A DNA stretch of 64,000 bases from a bacterium HR17 (GTDB lineage Bacteria > Armatimonadota > Fervidibacteria > Fervidibacterales > Fervidibacteraceae): assembly GCA_002898575.1 (NCBI GenBank), contig BEHT01000002.1:1-64000 (forward strand), written 5' to 3'. Shown here one piece after another: positions 8,570 through 16,431 of the stretch. Under the pieces are notes generated by a model. The model saw only the letters and a list, made by a program, of their open reading frames with translations, was not told the DNA's origin and did not search any database. The translations under genes and the position numbers were made by a program. Positions within the stretch are counted from its first letter, which is position 1. Every line of letters starts with the position of its first letter.

Positions 8570-9859
8570 ATGACAGGCGAAGGCTCTCGGGCACTGTTTG
8601 AGCGGGCGCAGCGCTTGATGCCAGGCGGCGTCAACTCACCCGTGCGGGCTTTTCGGGCAGTCGGCGGTGTGCCCTTCTTTGTTGCCAAGGGTGAAGGGTG
8701 CTTCCTTTGGGATGTGGACGGCAACAGATATGCCGACTTCGTCTGCTCATGGGGCGCGCTCATCTTGGGGCATGCGCATCCCGAAGTCGTCGCCGCTGTG
8801 AAAGCCGCTGTGGAGCGGGGCACGACCTACGGTGCGCCGACCGAACTGGAGGTGCGCCTCGCCGAAAAAATTCGCGCCGCCTTCCCGACGATGGAACTGG
8901 TGCGGCTGGTCAATTCGGGCACGGAGGCGACGATGAGCGCCATCCGCGTCGCCCGTGGCTACACGGGGCGCAGCAAAGTCATCAAGTTTGAAGGTTGCTA
9001 CCACGGGCACGCCGACTATTTGCTCGTCAAGGCTGGCTCAGGGGCAACGACTTTCGGCATGCCGGACAGCGCAGGCGTGCCCACCAGTCTCTCGCAGGAA
9101 ACGATCGTCTTGCCCTACAACGATGTCGCCGCTTTCACTACCGTCATGGATGCTCTCGGCGACCAAATCGCTGCCGTCATCGTGGAACCCATCGCGGGCA
9201 ACATGGGGGTCGTCTTGCCCGAGCCTGAATTTCTGCAAGCCCTGCGGGAACAAACCCGCAAGCACGGCGCCGCGCTCATTTTTGACGAAGTGATCACGGG
9301 CTTTCGTGTGACTTACGGCGGGGCTCAACACTTGTTCGGCATTGAACCCGATATGACTTGCTTGGGCAAGATCGTCGGCGGCGGTTTCCCGTTGGCTGCT
9401 TATGGCGGGCGTCGCGACCTCATGCAAATGGTCGCCCCGTTGGGCGCCGTTTATCAGGCAGGCACTTTGTCGGGCAACCCCGTCGCCGTCACAGCGGGCT
9501 TGACAACGCTGAGCATTTTGGAACGCGACCGCCCTTACGCTGACTTGGAGCGCAAAACGCAAATGTTGGCTGACGCCGTCCTTGACGCCGCCAAACAAGC
9601 GGGCGTGCCTGTGCACATCAACCGTATCGCGTCCATGTTCACCGTCTTCTTCACCGACCAACCTGTCACCGACTACGCATCCGCCAAACGCAGCGACACA
9701 CAGCGGTTTGCCCGCTTCTTCCACACCCTTTTGGCGCGGGGTGTTTTTCTGCCCCCGTCGCAATTTGAAGCGGCGTTCGTCTCAACGGCCCACGACGACG
9801 CCACCCTCGCCCTCGTTCAAGACGCCATCTTGCACGCGATGCGCGCCGCCGCATCATAG
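8570..9859 (+). CDS. hemL: Glutamate-1-semialdehyde 2,1-aminomutase
   Basis: 429 residues, the usual length. A PLP-dependent class III aminotransferase-fold enzyme that converts glutamate-1-semialdehyde to 5-aminolevulinate in C5-pathway tetrapyrrole synthesis. Motifs: PGGVNSPVRAF near the N-terminus, NSGTEATMSAIRVARGYTGR for phosphate binding, DEVITGFR, and the PLP lysine in CLGKIVGGGFP (Lys267). The ATG at 8570 follows AGGTGA. It is downstream of the selD operon by 40 bases and could be co-transcribed. No other heme gene is in the window. Confidence 0.96.
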   Translation: MTGEGSRALFERAQRLMPGGVNSPVRAFRAVGGVPFFVAKGEGCFLWDVDGNRYADFVCSWGALILGHAHPEVVAAVKAAVERGTTYGAPTELEVRLAEKIRAAFPTMELVRLVNSGTEATMSAIRVARGYTGRSKVIKFEGCYHGHADYLLVKAGSGATTFGMPDSAGVPTSLSQETIVLPYNDVAAFTTVMDALGDQIAAVIVEPIAGNMGVVLPEPEFLQALREQTRKHGAALIFDEVITGFRVTYGGAQHLFGIEPDMTCLGKIVGGGFPLAAYGGRRDLMQMVAPLGAVYQAGTLSGNPVAVTAGLTTLSILERDRPYADLERKTQMLADAVLDAAKQAGVPVHINRIASMFTVFFTDQPVTDYASAKRSDTQRFARFFHTLLARGVFLPPSQFEAAFVSTAHDDATLALVQDAILHAMRAAAS

Positions 9860-9882
9860 AGGCACATGGTAATGTGTCCGCT

Positions 9883-10875
9883 TTACGGCACTTCTAACGC
9901 CACGATGTAGCGCCACCAATTTGCCAACTTGCCGTCGGGCGCAAAGCCGCCGGCTTTGGGCATGTGCTTAAGCCACCACTTGTGGTGCAACCGAATATCG
10001 CCGCCACCCCATTCGTCGCAATTGACCTTGCGCTTTTTGCCCGTCAGGTGCGGGTAGTTTAGCCAATCGTCACAAGTGCTCCAAACGAACCGCTTGTTGC
10101 CCCAGTCGTAATCGCGTTCGCTGTTGGGCGCAAAATGCACATTGCCGCATGCCGCGTTGTCAGGCGCCACCTTGTCATACAGCGTGAACCGCTCCCATGT
10201 GTTCATCTGCGCCAGCGGGACAGTGTAGTCCCAGCGCCCGTAAACCTTCGTCATGATGCTCTCTACCCGATGCCCAAAATTTTCCAGCATCTCCCCGACG
10301 CCCCGCTCGTAGTTGAAGCCCATGATGACAAAGTTGCGCCGAAAGCGCTTGTCGGTCAGCGGCGGTGAATTGCACCAAAAAGCCGTCGGTCCGACCATGT
10401 GTGATTCCCAAAAGCCAAAGTAAGGTCCGCCAAACAGCCACACTTCGTCCACTTCACCCGCATTGACCCGCTGCACCAAATCAAACGCGTCAATGATGCG
10501 CCGATAATCGGCGCCGTCAGGTTCATGCCATCCCTTGCGTTCGCGCCAGCAACGCAGGTAAGCCGATTCGTCGTAAACGAAGCCGTCCACTTTGACAGGA
10601 AACGCGTCAATGTCGCACCACTCCACGATGCGGTAGCGAACGAACCCGCCGCTGCATTCGGCGAGGTCGGCGATGTATTGCTCCGCAAGTTGACGGGGGT
10701 CGTTCCAGCCGCAAACTTCGTGCAGCCGTTTGTTGCCGCCTGCATCTATTACGGGGTCAAAGTTGATCACCAGCACTTTCGGTCGCAACCCTGCCTCAGG
10801 GACATCGTGGCGCAACCGGCATGCCGCCGTAACTGCCACACCACTGACCAGTAGCAGCAGTGCCATTCTCACCAT
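9883..10875 (-). CDS. Putative secreted lipoprotein of unknown function next to an arabinofuranosidase
   Basis: 330 residues from the ATG at 10875 (GAGGCGG lies 8 bases upstream). The N-terminus MVRMALLLLVSGVAVTAAC is a lipoprotein signal with the lipid-modifiable Cys at residue 19. The mature part is rich in aromatic residues and contains VLVINFDPVID, FVYDESAYLRCW, DEVWLFGGPYFGFWESHMVG and DEWGGGDIRLHHKWW. I do not recognise a characterised family. It follows the GH51 gene by 37 bases on the same strand, so a role in plant-polysaccharide use at the cell surface is plausible but inferred only from position. Confidence 0.75.
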   Translation of the reverse strand: MVRMALLLLVSGVAVTAACRLRHDVPEAGLRPKVLVINFDPVIDAGGNKRLHEVCGWNDPRQLAEQYIADLAECSGGFVRYRIVEWCDIDAFPVKVDGFVYDESAYLRCWRERKGWHEPDGADYRRIIDAFDLVQRVNAGEVDEVWLFGGPYFGFWESHMVGPTAFWCNSPPLTDKRFRRNFVIMGFNYERGVGEMLENFGHRVESIMTKVYGRWDYTVPLAQMNTWERFTLYDKVAPDNAACGNVHFAPNSERDYDWGNKRFVWSTCDDWLNYPHLTGKKRKVNCDEWGGGDIRLHHKWWLKHMPKAGGFAPDGKLANWWRYIVALEVP

Positions 10876-10912
10876 TTTGACCGCCTCGCAGACATTGCGT
10901 GGCAATGCCGAT

Positions 10913-13405
10913 TCAGCGCTCCAACCGCAACAGGGTAACGGAATGGCGGGGCAGAACAAAGCGGGTCAAGTCACTGACCGCTATCGTTTGCTGGGTCGGC
11001 TTCACGGTGTCCGGACGCTCAAAGGTGTTGGTGTCGGTGAAATGCTCGCTCCACAGCCGCCACAGGGTCGCCGTCGGTTTCGCCTTGAAGCTGCCGAAAT
11101 CCAACCGCACTGTCACATCGCTTTCCGGATGACGGTTGATGAGCGCCACGAACAGCGTTTTGCCGTCGGCGCTCAGCGTCGCCGAAGCGTCCACGACGGG
11201 TGTTTCGCCGCCGACGGGCATTGTGCCGACAGGGCAATCCACATCGCAGGCGACCCGCCATTTGCCCGTATTGCGCACATACAGCCAAAATGCCCAGTAA
11301 ATTGGCGTCTTGAGGACTTGCGTTTGCGTCGTGCGGAGGGCACCCAACACATTGACCGTTTGCGCCAAGCACGCCAACTCCACGAAATCACTGCAGCGGT
11401 GCATCGCGTGAAACACGCCTGCCGCAAAGATGCCATCGCGCAGCGCGTAAAAACTTTCCAGCCCCGTCGCGGGCACTTGGTGCGGCTCCCACACATTCCA
11501 CTCATCAAACGCCAGCGTGATGCGTTTACCCGTCGGTTTGTTGCGCTCCACGATGGCAAAAGTTTCGTGCAGCATCCGCTCAATGTGCACGGGCGAGCCG
11601 GCGACAACGGTGTAAATCTGCCGGGCGTCATCGTTGGGGTTGTAGCCTTGATAGTAGTGCGGGGCGATGAGGTCAAAGTGCGCGCCAGCTATTTTCGTCA
11701 CGATGGCGTTCCAATTCCCCCAACCCCCGCCGTCCACGCCGACAGCGACGAGCCGGGCGTCGGGCATCACTTGCCGCATCGCCGTCGCAAACAGAATCGC
11801 CTTCAGCGCGTATTTGGTGGCATCCAAGTGTCCTAACTGCCAGCGCCCATACATCTCGTTGCCGATACCCCAATAGCGCACCTTGTAGCCCTTCTCTTTG
11901 CAGTAACGCATCCAATCGGCGGCTTCGTGTTCGTAGCCCTCGCCCGCGTTAGTGCAGATATAGGGTTCAGCGCCGATGTAGCGGCAGAACTGCATGAACT
12001 CGTCGGTGCCAAAGTCGTTCCACTCCCACGCGCCCCATGCCCGATCCCAGCGGGGCGGGCGCTTGTCGGGGTCGCCGATACCGTCCCGCCAATCGTAACC
12101 CGAGACGAAGTTGCCGCCCGGCCAACGCACGATGGGCGGTTTAATGTCTTTGATGGCGTCCAACACATCCTTGCGCATCCCATGCACATTGTCGGCGGGC
12201 ATCAGCGATGCCGCTCCAACCCACAACCTACCCTTACCGCTGAAGGCGATGACAAATTGCGCGTCGCTCACTGCTTCGTTGACCCGCAAGCGGAAGGGCA
12301 ATTTTTTCCAGCGGCTCGTCACGCCTTTGAGGGTTTGGCTTGCCAGCACTTTTCCGTTTTTACGCAGGCTGACGGTGATTTCGCTGACGCCGTCGCCCTT
12401 GACGATGACCCGCCCGACATAACCCTTGGGCAGCAAGTCCAAGTCGGATTGCGCGATGCCGTGCTCGCCGCTGCCCGTGCCTTCAATCACCTGCGATTGC
12501 CCGCCGACGAAAAACTCCCTATTGTCGGCATACCAGCGGGCGTTTTTGCCGAAAGGTTGCCAATGCTCCACGACGCCGTTTTCCTGCACCGACGCGTGCA
12601 TCTTTCGGTTGCGCAGCATCTCCGCCCAGATGCCGCCATAAATGCAGCGCCCCAAGTGCTCAATGAATTGCCCGTAAATGAGCGGGTTGATTTCGCTGAG
12701 GCGTCTTTGTGGGTTGATTTTGACCGTCACCGTCAAGCCTTCATCGGCAGGTGACGGTATGCTTTCCAGTCGGAAGCGGTCAAAGCGCGCTGCCAATGGG
12801 CGCCCGTTGCCCCAGGTCTTGACGATGAGCCCGATGTGCTTAGGGGAAAACCAAATCAGCGATTTGCCCGCTTCTTGCCATGGCATGCGGTCACCGTGCC
12901 GCCAGAAAAAGTGCAGCCACCATCCACGCCTTTCGGCGCGTAAATGCACGACCTTGCTTTCCAGTGGCACTTGGAGCAAACGCCCTTCACCTGTCCGTTC
13001 CAGCCACAGTTCGGGGCGCTGCATTTTCCAAGTCGTGGTGCTGTAAAACATGCCCCACAGCCACAAGTAACGCTCGGAAACCGCAATCGCCATACCGACA
13101 TGAAAATCGCTGTCGGGGGCGTAATCGGGGATGTGGACCGTCGTTTCTGCCGCCCAATCGCCGTCGGGCAACTCCGTCAACACCATCGGTGCATCAAACA
13201 CGCCGTTCCAGTGATTGAAGCCCTTTTCGCGTTGCGGCACAGAGATAACCAACCAACCGTCCCGCAACTCGTAACTGCCGCCAGCAGGTGCCATCCACCG
13301 CCACTGTTTTTGCAACCGCGTCCCGTCAAACTCATCCGTCCACGCCACCATTGCCATCAACCCTCCTACCAACCATACCGTTAGTGCATGCCACACCTTG
13401 CGCAT
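10913..13405 (-). CDS. GH51 alpha-L-arabinofuranosidase with N-terminal lectin-like domain
   Basis: 830 residues from the ATG at 13405; a TTG at 13420 in frame is an alternative, and neither has an ideal ribosome site. A signal peptide (about 1-22) is followed by a concanavalin-like beta domain (about 23-210). The GH51 region then starts SEINPLIYGQFIEHLGRCIYGG (split: SEINPLIYGQFIEHL, GRCIYGG). The acid/base Glu517 lies in GIGNEMYG and the nucleophile Glu635 in FDEWNVW, both in the expected order. A C-terminal beta-sandwich ends the protein. It releases arabinose from arabinan or arabinoxylan side chains, probably outside the cytoplasm. The lipoprotein gene follows 37 bases downstream. Confidence 0.92.
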   Translation of the reverse strand: MRKVWHALTVWLVGGLMAMVAWTDEFDGTRLQKQWRWMAPAGGSYELRDGWLVISVPQREKGFNHWNGVFDAPMVLTELPDGDWAAETTVHIPDYAPDSDFHVGMAIAVSERYLWLWGMFYSTTTWKMQRPELWLERTGEGRLLQVPLESKVVHLRAERRGWWLHFFWRHGDRMPWQEAGKSLIWFSPKHIGLIVKTWGNGRPLAARFDRFRLESIPSPADEGLTVTVKINPQRRLSEINPLIYGQFIEHLGRCIYGGIWAEMLRNRKMHASVQENGVVEHWQPFGKNARWYADNREFFVGGQSQVIEGTGSGEHGIAQSDLDLLPKGYVGRVIVKGDGVSEITVSLRKNGKVLASQTLKGVTSRWKKLPFRLRVNEAVSDAQFVIAFSGKGRLWVGAASLMPADNVHGMRKDVLDAIKDIKPPIVRWPGGNFVSGYDWRDGIGDPDKRPPRWDRAWGAWEWNDFGTDEFMQFCRYIGAEPYICTNAGEGYEHEAADWMRYCKEKGYKVRYWGIGNEMYGRWQLGHLDATKYALKAILFATAMRQVMPDARLVAVGVDGGGWGNWNAIVTKIAGAHFDLIAPHYYQGYNPNDDARQIYTVVAGSPVHIERMLHETFAIVERNKPTGKRITLAFDEWNVWEPHQVPATGLESFYALRDGIFAAGVFHAMHRCSDFVELACLAQTVNVLGALRTTQTQVLKTPIYWAFWLYVRNTGKWRVACDVDCPVGTMPVGGETPVVDASATLSADGKTLFVALINRHPESDVTVRLDFGSFKAKPTATLWRLWSEHFTDTNTFERPDTVKPTQQTIAVSDLTRFVLPRHSVTLLRLER

Positions 13406-13466
13406 CACCTCGGCACGCAAATTATCATGGGTGCAACAATGATGCCACGCAATGTGTTGGACGCAC

Positions 13467-15350
13467 TCACTTCAGCAACCGCATGGCGTTCAAGATGACT
13501 GCCATCGCGCTGCTTTCGTGGATGAACGCGCCCCATACAGGGTCAATCCATTTCGCCCATGCCGCAATGACCGCACCGAGGTTGACGGCGACGCTGAAGG
13601 CGATGTTTTGCCAAACGACCCGCAGTGTCCGTCGGGAAAGACGCAGCAGTTCAGGCAACTTGTGCAGGTCGTCGCTCAGGATGGCGATGTCCGCTGTTTC
13701 CATCGCGACATCGGTGCCCGCAGCGCCCATTGCGATGCCGATGTCGGCGGCTGCCAGTGCCGGCGCGTCATTCACGCCATCGCCGACAAAAGCAACGGTC
13801 AACCCGCGCTGCTGCCATTCGCGCACCAATCGCAGTTTGTCTTCAGGTAGCAAGTTAGCGTGCACTTCGTCGATGCCCGCTTCAGCGGCGATGACTTTTG
13901 CGACGCGTTCGTTGTCGCCCGTGACCATTACGACCTTGACACCCATCGCCTTTAAAGCAGCGACGGCGTTTTTCGCTGAGGGGCGTAAAGTGTCGCGCAA
14001 CGCGATCAAGCCGACGATACGGTTATTGACAGCGACGGGCAACACCGTTCGCCCATGGGCTTCCAATTCGGCGATGCGCTGCAAGACAGTGTCGGGCACT
14101 TGTGTCCCCTGCTCTCGCAGCCACGCCAACCGCCCGATGCACACCCGCATCCCGTTCAATTGCGCTGCCACACCGCGCCCCGCAAAGGGGCGAAATTCAT
14201 CGGGTTCAGGCAACACTAACCGCCGCTCCGAGGCGGCGCGGCAAATGGCTTGCCCCAACGGATGCTCGCTCAACCGCTCCGCTCCTGCCGCCAACTGCAA
14301 CAAAGCGTCAGTCGACAGCGCGTCCAACGGGACGATTTCCGTCACCTGCGGTTTGCCGACCGTCAGCGTGCCCGTTTTGTCCAGCGCGATGAGACGCACT
14401 TGCCCGACGGCTTCCAAAAATTCGCCGCCTTTGACCAACACAGCGCGACGGGCGGCGTGAGCGATAGCGGCGGCAACCGCTGTCGGCGTCGCTAACACCA
14501 ACGCACACGGGCAAAACACGATCAGCACCGTGATGCCCCGCACGATGTCGTCTGTGATTGCCCAAACGATAGCGGCGAGCGCCAGCGCCGTCGGGACATA
14601 CCAACGCGCGTAGCGGTCGGCAAGGCGTTGGATGGGCGCTTGGGACGCTTGGGCTTCTTGCACCAATCGGGCGATGCGCCCTAAAGTCGTTTCGCTGCCG
14701 ACGCGCTGAGCGTCTACTTCCAAAACGCCCGTCAAATTGATGCTCCCTGCGAACACTTGGTCACCGACGGTTTTGTCAACGGGCACCGATTCGCCCGTGA
14801 GGGGGCTTTCGTCAACGGCGGATTCGCCCGCGACGACGACGCCGTCAACCGGGATGCGTTCCCCGACCCGCACCAAGACATGGTCACCCCATTGCACCTC
14901 GCTGATGGGCACTTCCCTTTCCGTGCCGCCTCGTCGCACCAAGGCTGTTTGGGGCACCAATTGCAACAACGCCGTCAGCGCCGATCGCGCCCGCGCCGCT
15001 GTCAGTTGCTCCAACACGCTGCCGCCCAACAACAGCACCGCCACGACGGCGCCGGCATGGAATTCGCCGATAACCAGTGACGCCGCGACAGCGAGGGTGA
15101 CGAGCACTTCCATGCTGATTTGGCGCTCCCGCAGGCTTTCCACGCACTCTCGGGCGATAGGTATGCCTGCGATGAGGGCGGCGGCGAAGTAGCACCATTG
15201 GCTCAACGGGCTTTTAATTGCCGCTAAAACCCACCCGGCGACCAAAAAGAGGGCACCGGTCAGCGCCGCCCGCGCTTCCCGCGAGCGCCACACAGCGCGC
15301 ACATCGGTGCGCCAATCGGTCGGACAACACTGCTCTGGACGACCTTGCAT
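13467..15350 (-). CDS. P1B-type heavy-metal-transporting ATPase
   Basis: 627 residues. Membrane pump that exports a transition metal using ATP. Motifs: the transmembrane CPC in VFCPCALVLATP, phosphorylation site DKTGTLT (Asp324), the SEHPLGQAI His-Pro, MVTGDN and GDGVNDAPAL. There is no N-terminal metal-binding domain; the start has only a CC pair at residues 8-9. The last transmembrane helix carries HESSA, where Zn/Cd pumps usually have an Asp motif and the SPC-type Co/Fe pumps have HEGG. CPC with HESS is therefore a mixed pattern and the metal cannot be assigned. It ends 61 bases before the GH51 start. Confidence 0.92.
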   Translation of the reverse strand: MQGRPEQCCPTDWRTDVRAVWRSREARAALTGALFLVAGWVLAAIKSPLSQWCYFAAALIAGIPIARECVESLRERQISMEVLVTLAVAASLVIGEFHAGAVVAVLLLGGSVLEQLTAARARSALTALLQLVPQTALVRRGGTEREVPISEVQWGDHVLVRVGERIPVDGVVVAGESAVDESPLTGESVPVDKTVGDQVFAGSINLTGVLEVDAQRVGSETTLGRIARLVQEAQASQAPIQRLADRYARWYVPTALALAAIVWAITDDIVRGITVLIVFCPCALVLATPTAVAAAIAHAARRAVLVKGGEFLEAVGQVRLIALDKTGTLTVGKPQVTEIVPLDALSTDALLQLAAGAERLSEHPLGQAICRAASERRLVLPEPDEFRPFAGRGVAAQLNGMRVCIGRLAWLREQGTQVPDTVLQRIAELEAHGRTVLPVAVNNRIVGLIALRDTLRPSAKNAVAALKAMGVKVVMVTGDNERVAKVIAAEAGIDEVHANLLPEDKLRLVREWQQRGLTVAFVGDGVNDAPALAAADIGIAMGAAGTDVAMETADIAILSDDLHKLPELLRLSRRTLRVVWQNIAFSVAVNLGAVIAAWAKWIDPVWGAFIHESSAMAVILNAMRLLK

Positions 15351-15461
15351 GGGCGACCCTACCTTTCAGCAGGCATCACGCCTTCAAAAATGATGCCATC
15401 TACCGTTGGCAGCGTTTTCGCCGCAATGGCACAATTCGGGTGCGGAAGGAGGGATGCACCG

Positions 15462-15962
15462 ATGAACGAGTGGCAGAACACCGACGGTGAACTGGACGAT
15501 TTGACTGAAGAGTTGGACGAGTTGCTGCCCATGTTAGGGCACCGTAACTGGCTGCTTATCACCGACATGGCGTTCCCCGCGCTCAGCGGAGCGGGCGTGC
15601 AAACACTGTGGGCGGAGACCGACATCCTTTCCGTGCTGGATTTGGTGCTGGATTTACTCAACGAGTATCAGCACATCCGCCCGCGCGTTTGGCTAGACGC
15701 AGAACTGGACTTTGTGCAGGACGATTGGGCACAAGGCATCAGCGAGTTCCGCCAAGCCCTCGCCGAACGGTTGCGCGATTTGCCCGTTTACCGCTTGCCC
15801 CACGAGCAACTGATTGCCCAAGTGGATGAAGCCGCACAACGGTTTCAAGTCGTCATCATCAAGACCGCCACGCTGCTGCCTTACACTTCGGTCTTTTTGG
15901 AACTGGACTGCGCCTATTGGGACAGCGAACGCGAAGCCTTGCTGCGGGCGACGATGGGGTGA
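15462..15962 (+). CDS. RbsD/FucU-like sugar mutarotase-fold protein
   Basis: 166 residues from the ATG at 15462, with AAGGAGGG upstream. The start LPMLGHRNWLLITDMAFP matches the RbsD/FucU pattern LGHTDxLVVxDAGLP, and VVIIKTATLLPYTSVFLEL matches the C-terminal segment where RbsD has a GECSPYANIIL-like strand. RbsD and FucU interconvert the pyranose or anomeric forms of ribose and fucose. This protein is longer and the catalytic His/Asp context is only partly kept, so activity is uncertain. It sits 7 bases before moaC, in the same likely operon, without sugar-transport genes. Confidence 0.7.
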   Translation: MNEWQNTDGELDDLTEELDELLPMLGHRNWLLITDMAFPALSGAGVQTLWAETDILSVLDLVLDLLNEYQHIRPRVWLDAELDFVQDDWAQGISEFRQALAERLRDLPVYRLPHEQLIAQVDEAAQRFQVVIIKTATLLPYTSVFLELDCAYWDSEREALLRATMG

Positions 15963-15969
15963 TGGGAAA

Positions 15970-16431
15970 ATGGCATCGGTGCAGATGGTGGATGTCAGCG
16001 GAAAACCCGTCACAGAGCGGAGCGCAACGGCATCGGTCACGCTGCGGATGCGCCCCCAGACAGCGCGCCACATCGCCGATGGGACGGTGCCGAAGGGTGA
16101 TGTGCTAGCGGCGGCACAAATCGCCGCCTATCTCGCCATCAAACGAACGCCGGATTTGCTCCCGTTGTGCCATCCCATCCCCCTCAGCGGCGCCGAAGTG
16201 CGGTTTGACCTGCGCCCTGATGACGGGACGCTGCGCATTGAAGTCACCGTCCGTTGCACCGCCCAAACGGGCGCGGAGATGGAAGCCTTGACGGGTGCCG
16301 CTGTCGCCGCCCTGACGGTTTACGATATGTGCAAAGGGCTGGAACCGGGCATCGTCATTGAGCGGCTGCAACTGGAACAAAAAAGCGGCGGCAAATCGGG
16401 CGAATGGCGCCGTCCCGTTCAATCGCGGTAG
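15970..16431 (+). CDS. moaC: Cyclic pyranopterin monophosphate synthase
   Basis: 153 residues. MoaC acts with MoaA to turn GTP into cyclic pyranopterin monophosphate, the first intermediate of molybdenum cofactor. Conserved blocks: MVDVSGKPVTERSA near the start, GTVPKGDVLAAAQIA, TPDLLPLCHPIPL and MEALTGAAVAALTVYDMCK with the conserved Lys/Asp. The ATG at 15970 is preceded by GATGGGA. The 3' end overlaps the convergent antiporter gene by 13 bases. moaA is not in the window. Confidence 0.96.
   Translation: MASVQMVDVSGKPVTERSATASVTLRMRPQTARHIADGTVPKGDVLAAAQIAAYLAIKRTPDLLPLCHPIPLSGAEVRFDLRPDDGTLRIEVTVRCTAQTGAEMEALTGAAVAALTVYDMCKGLEPGIVIERLQLEQKSGGKSGEWRRPVQSR

Noticed and set aside
13288-14460. 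390-codon open frame opposite the P-type ATPase
   Set aside because: Composition is typical of an antisense shadow and the ATPase motifs on the other strand are unambiguous.
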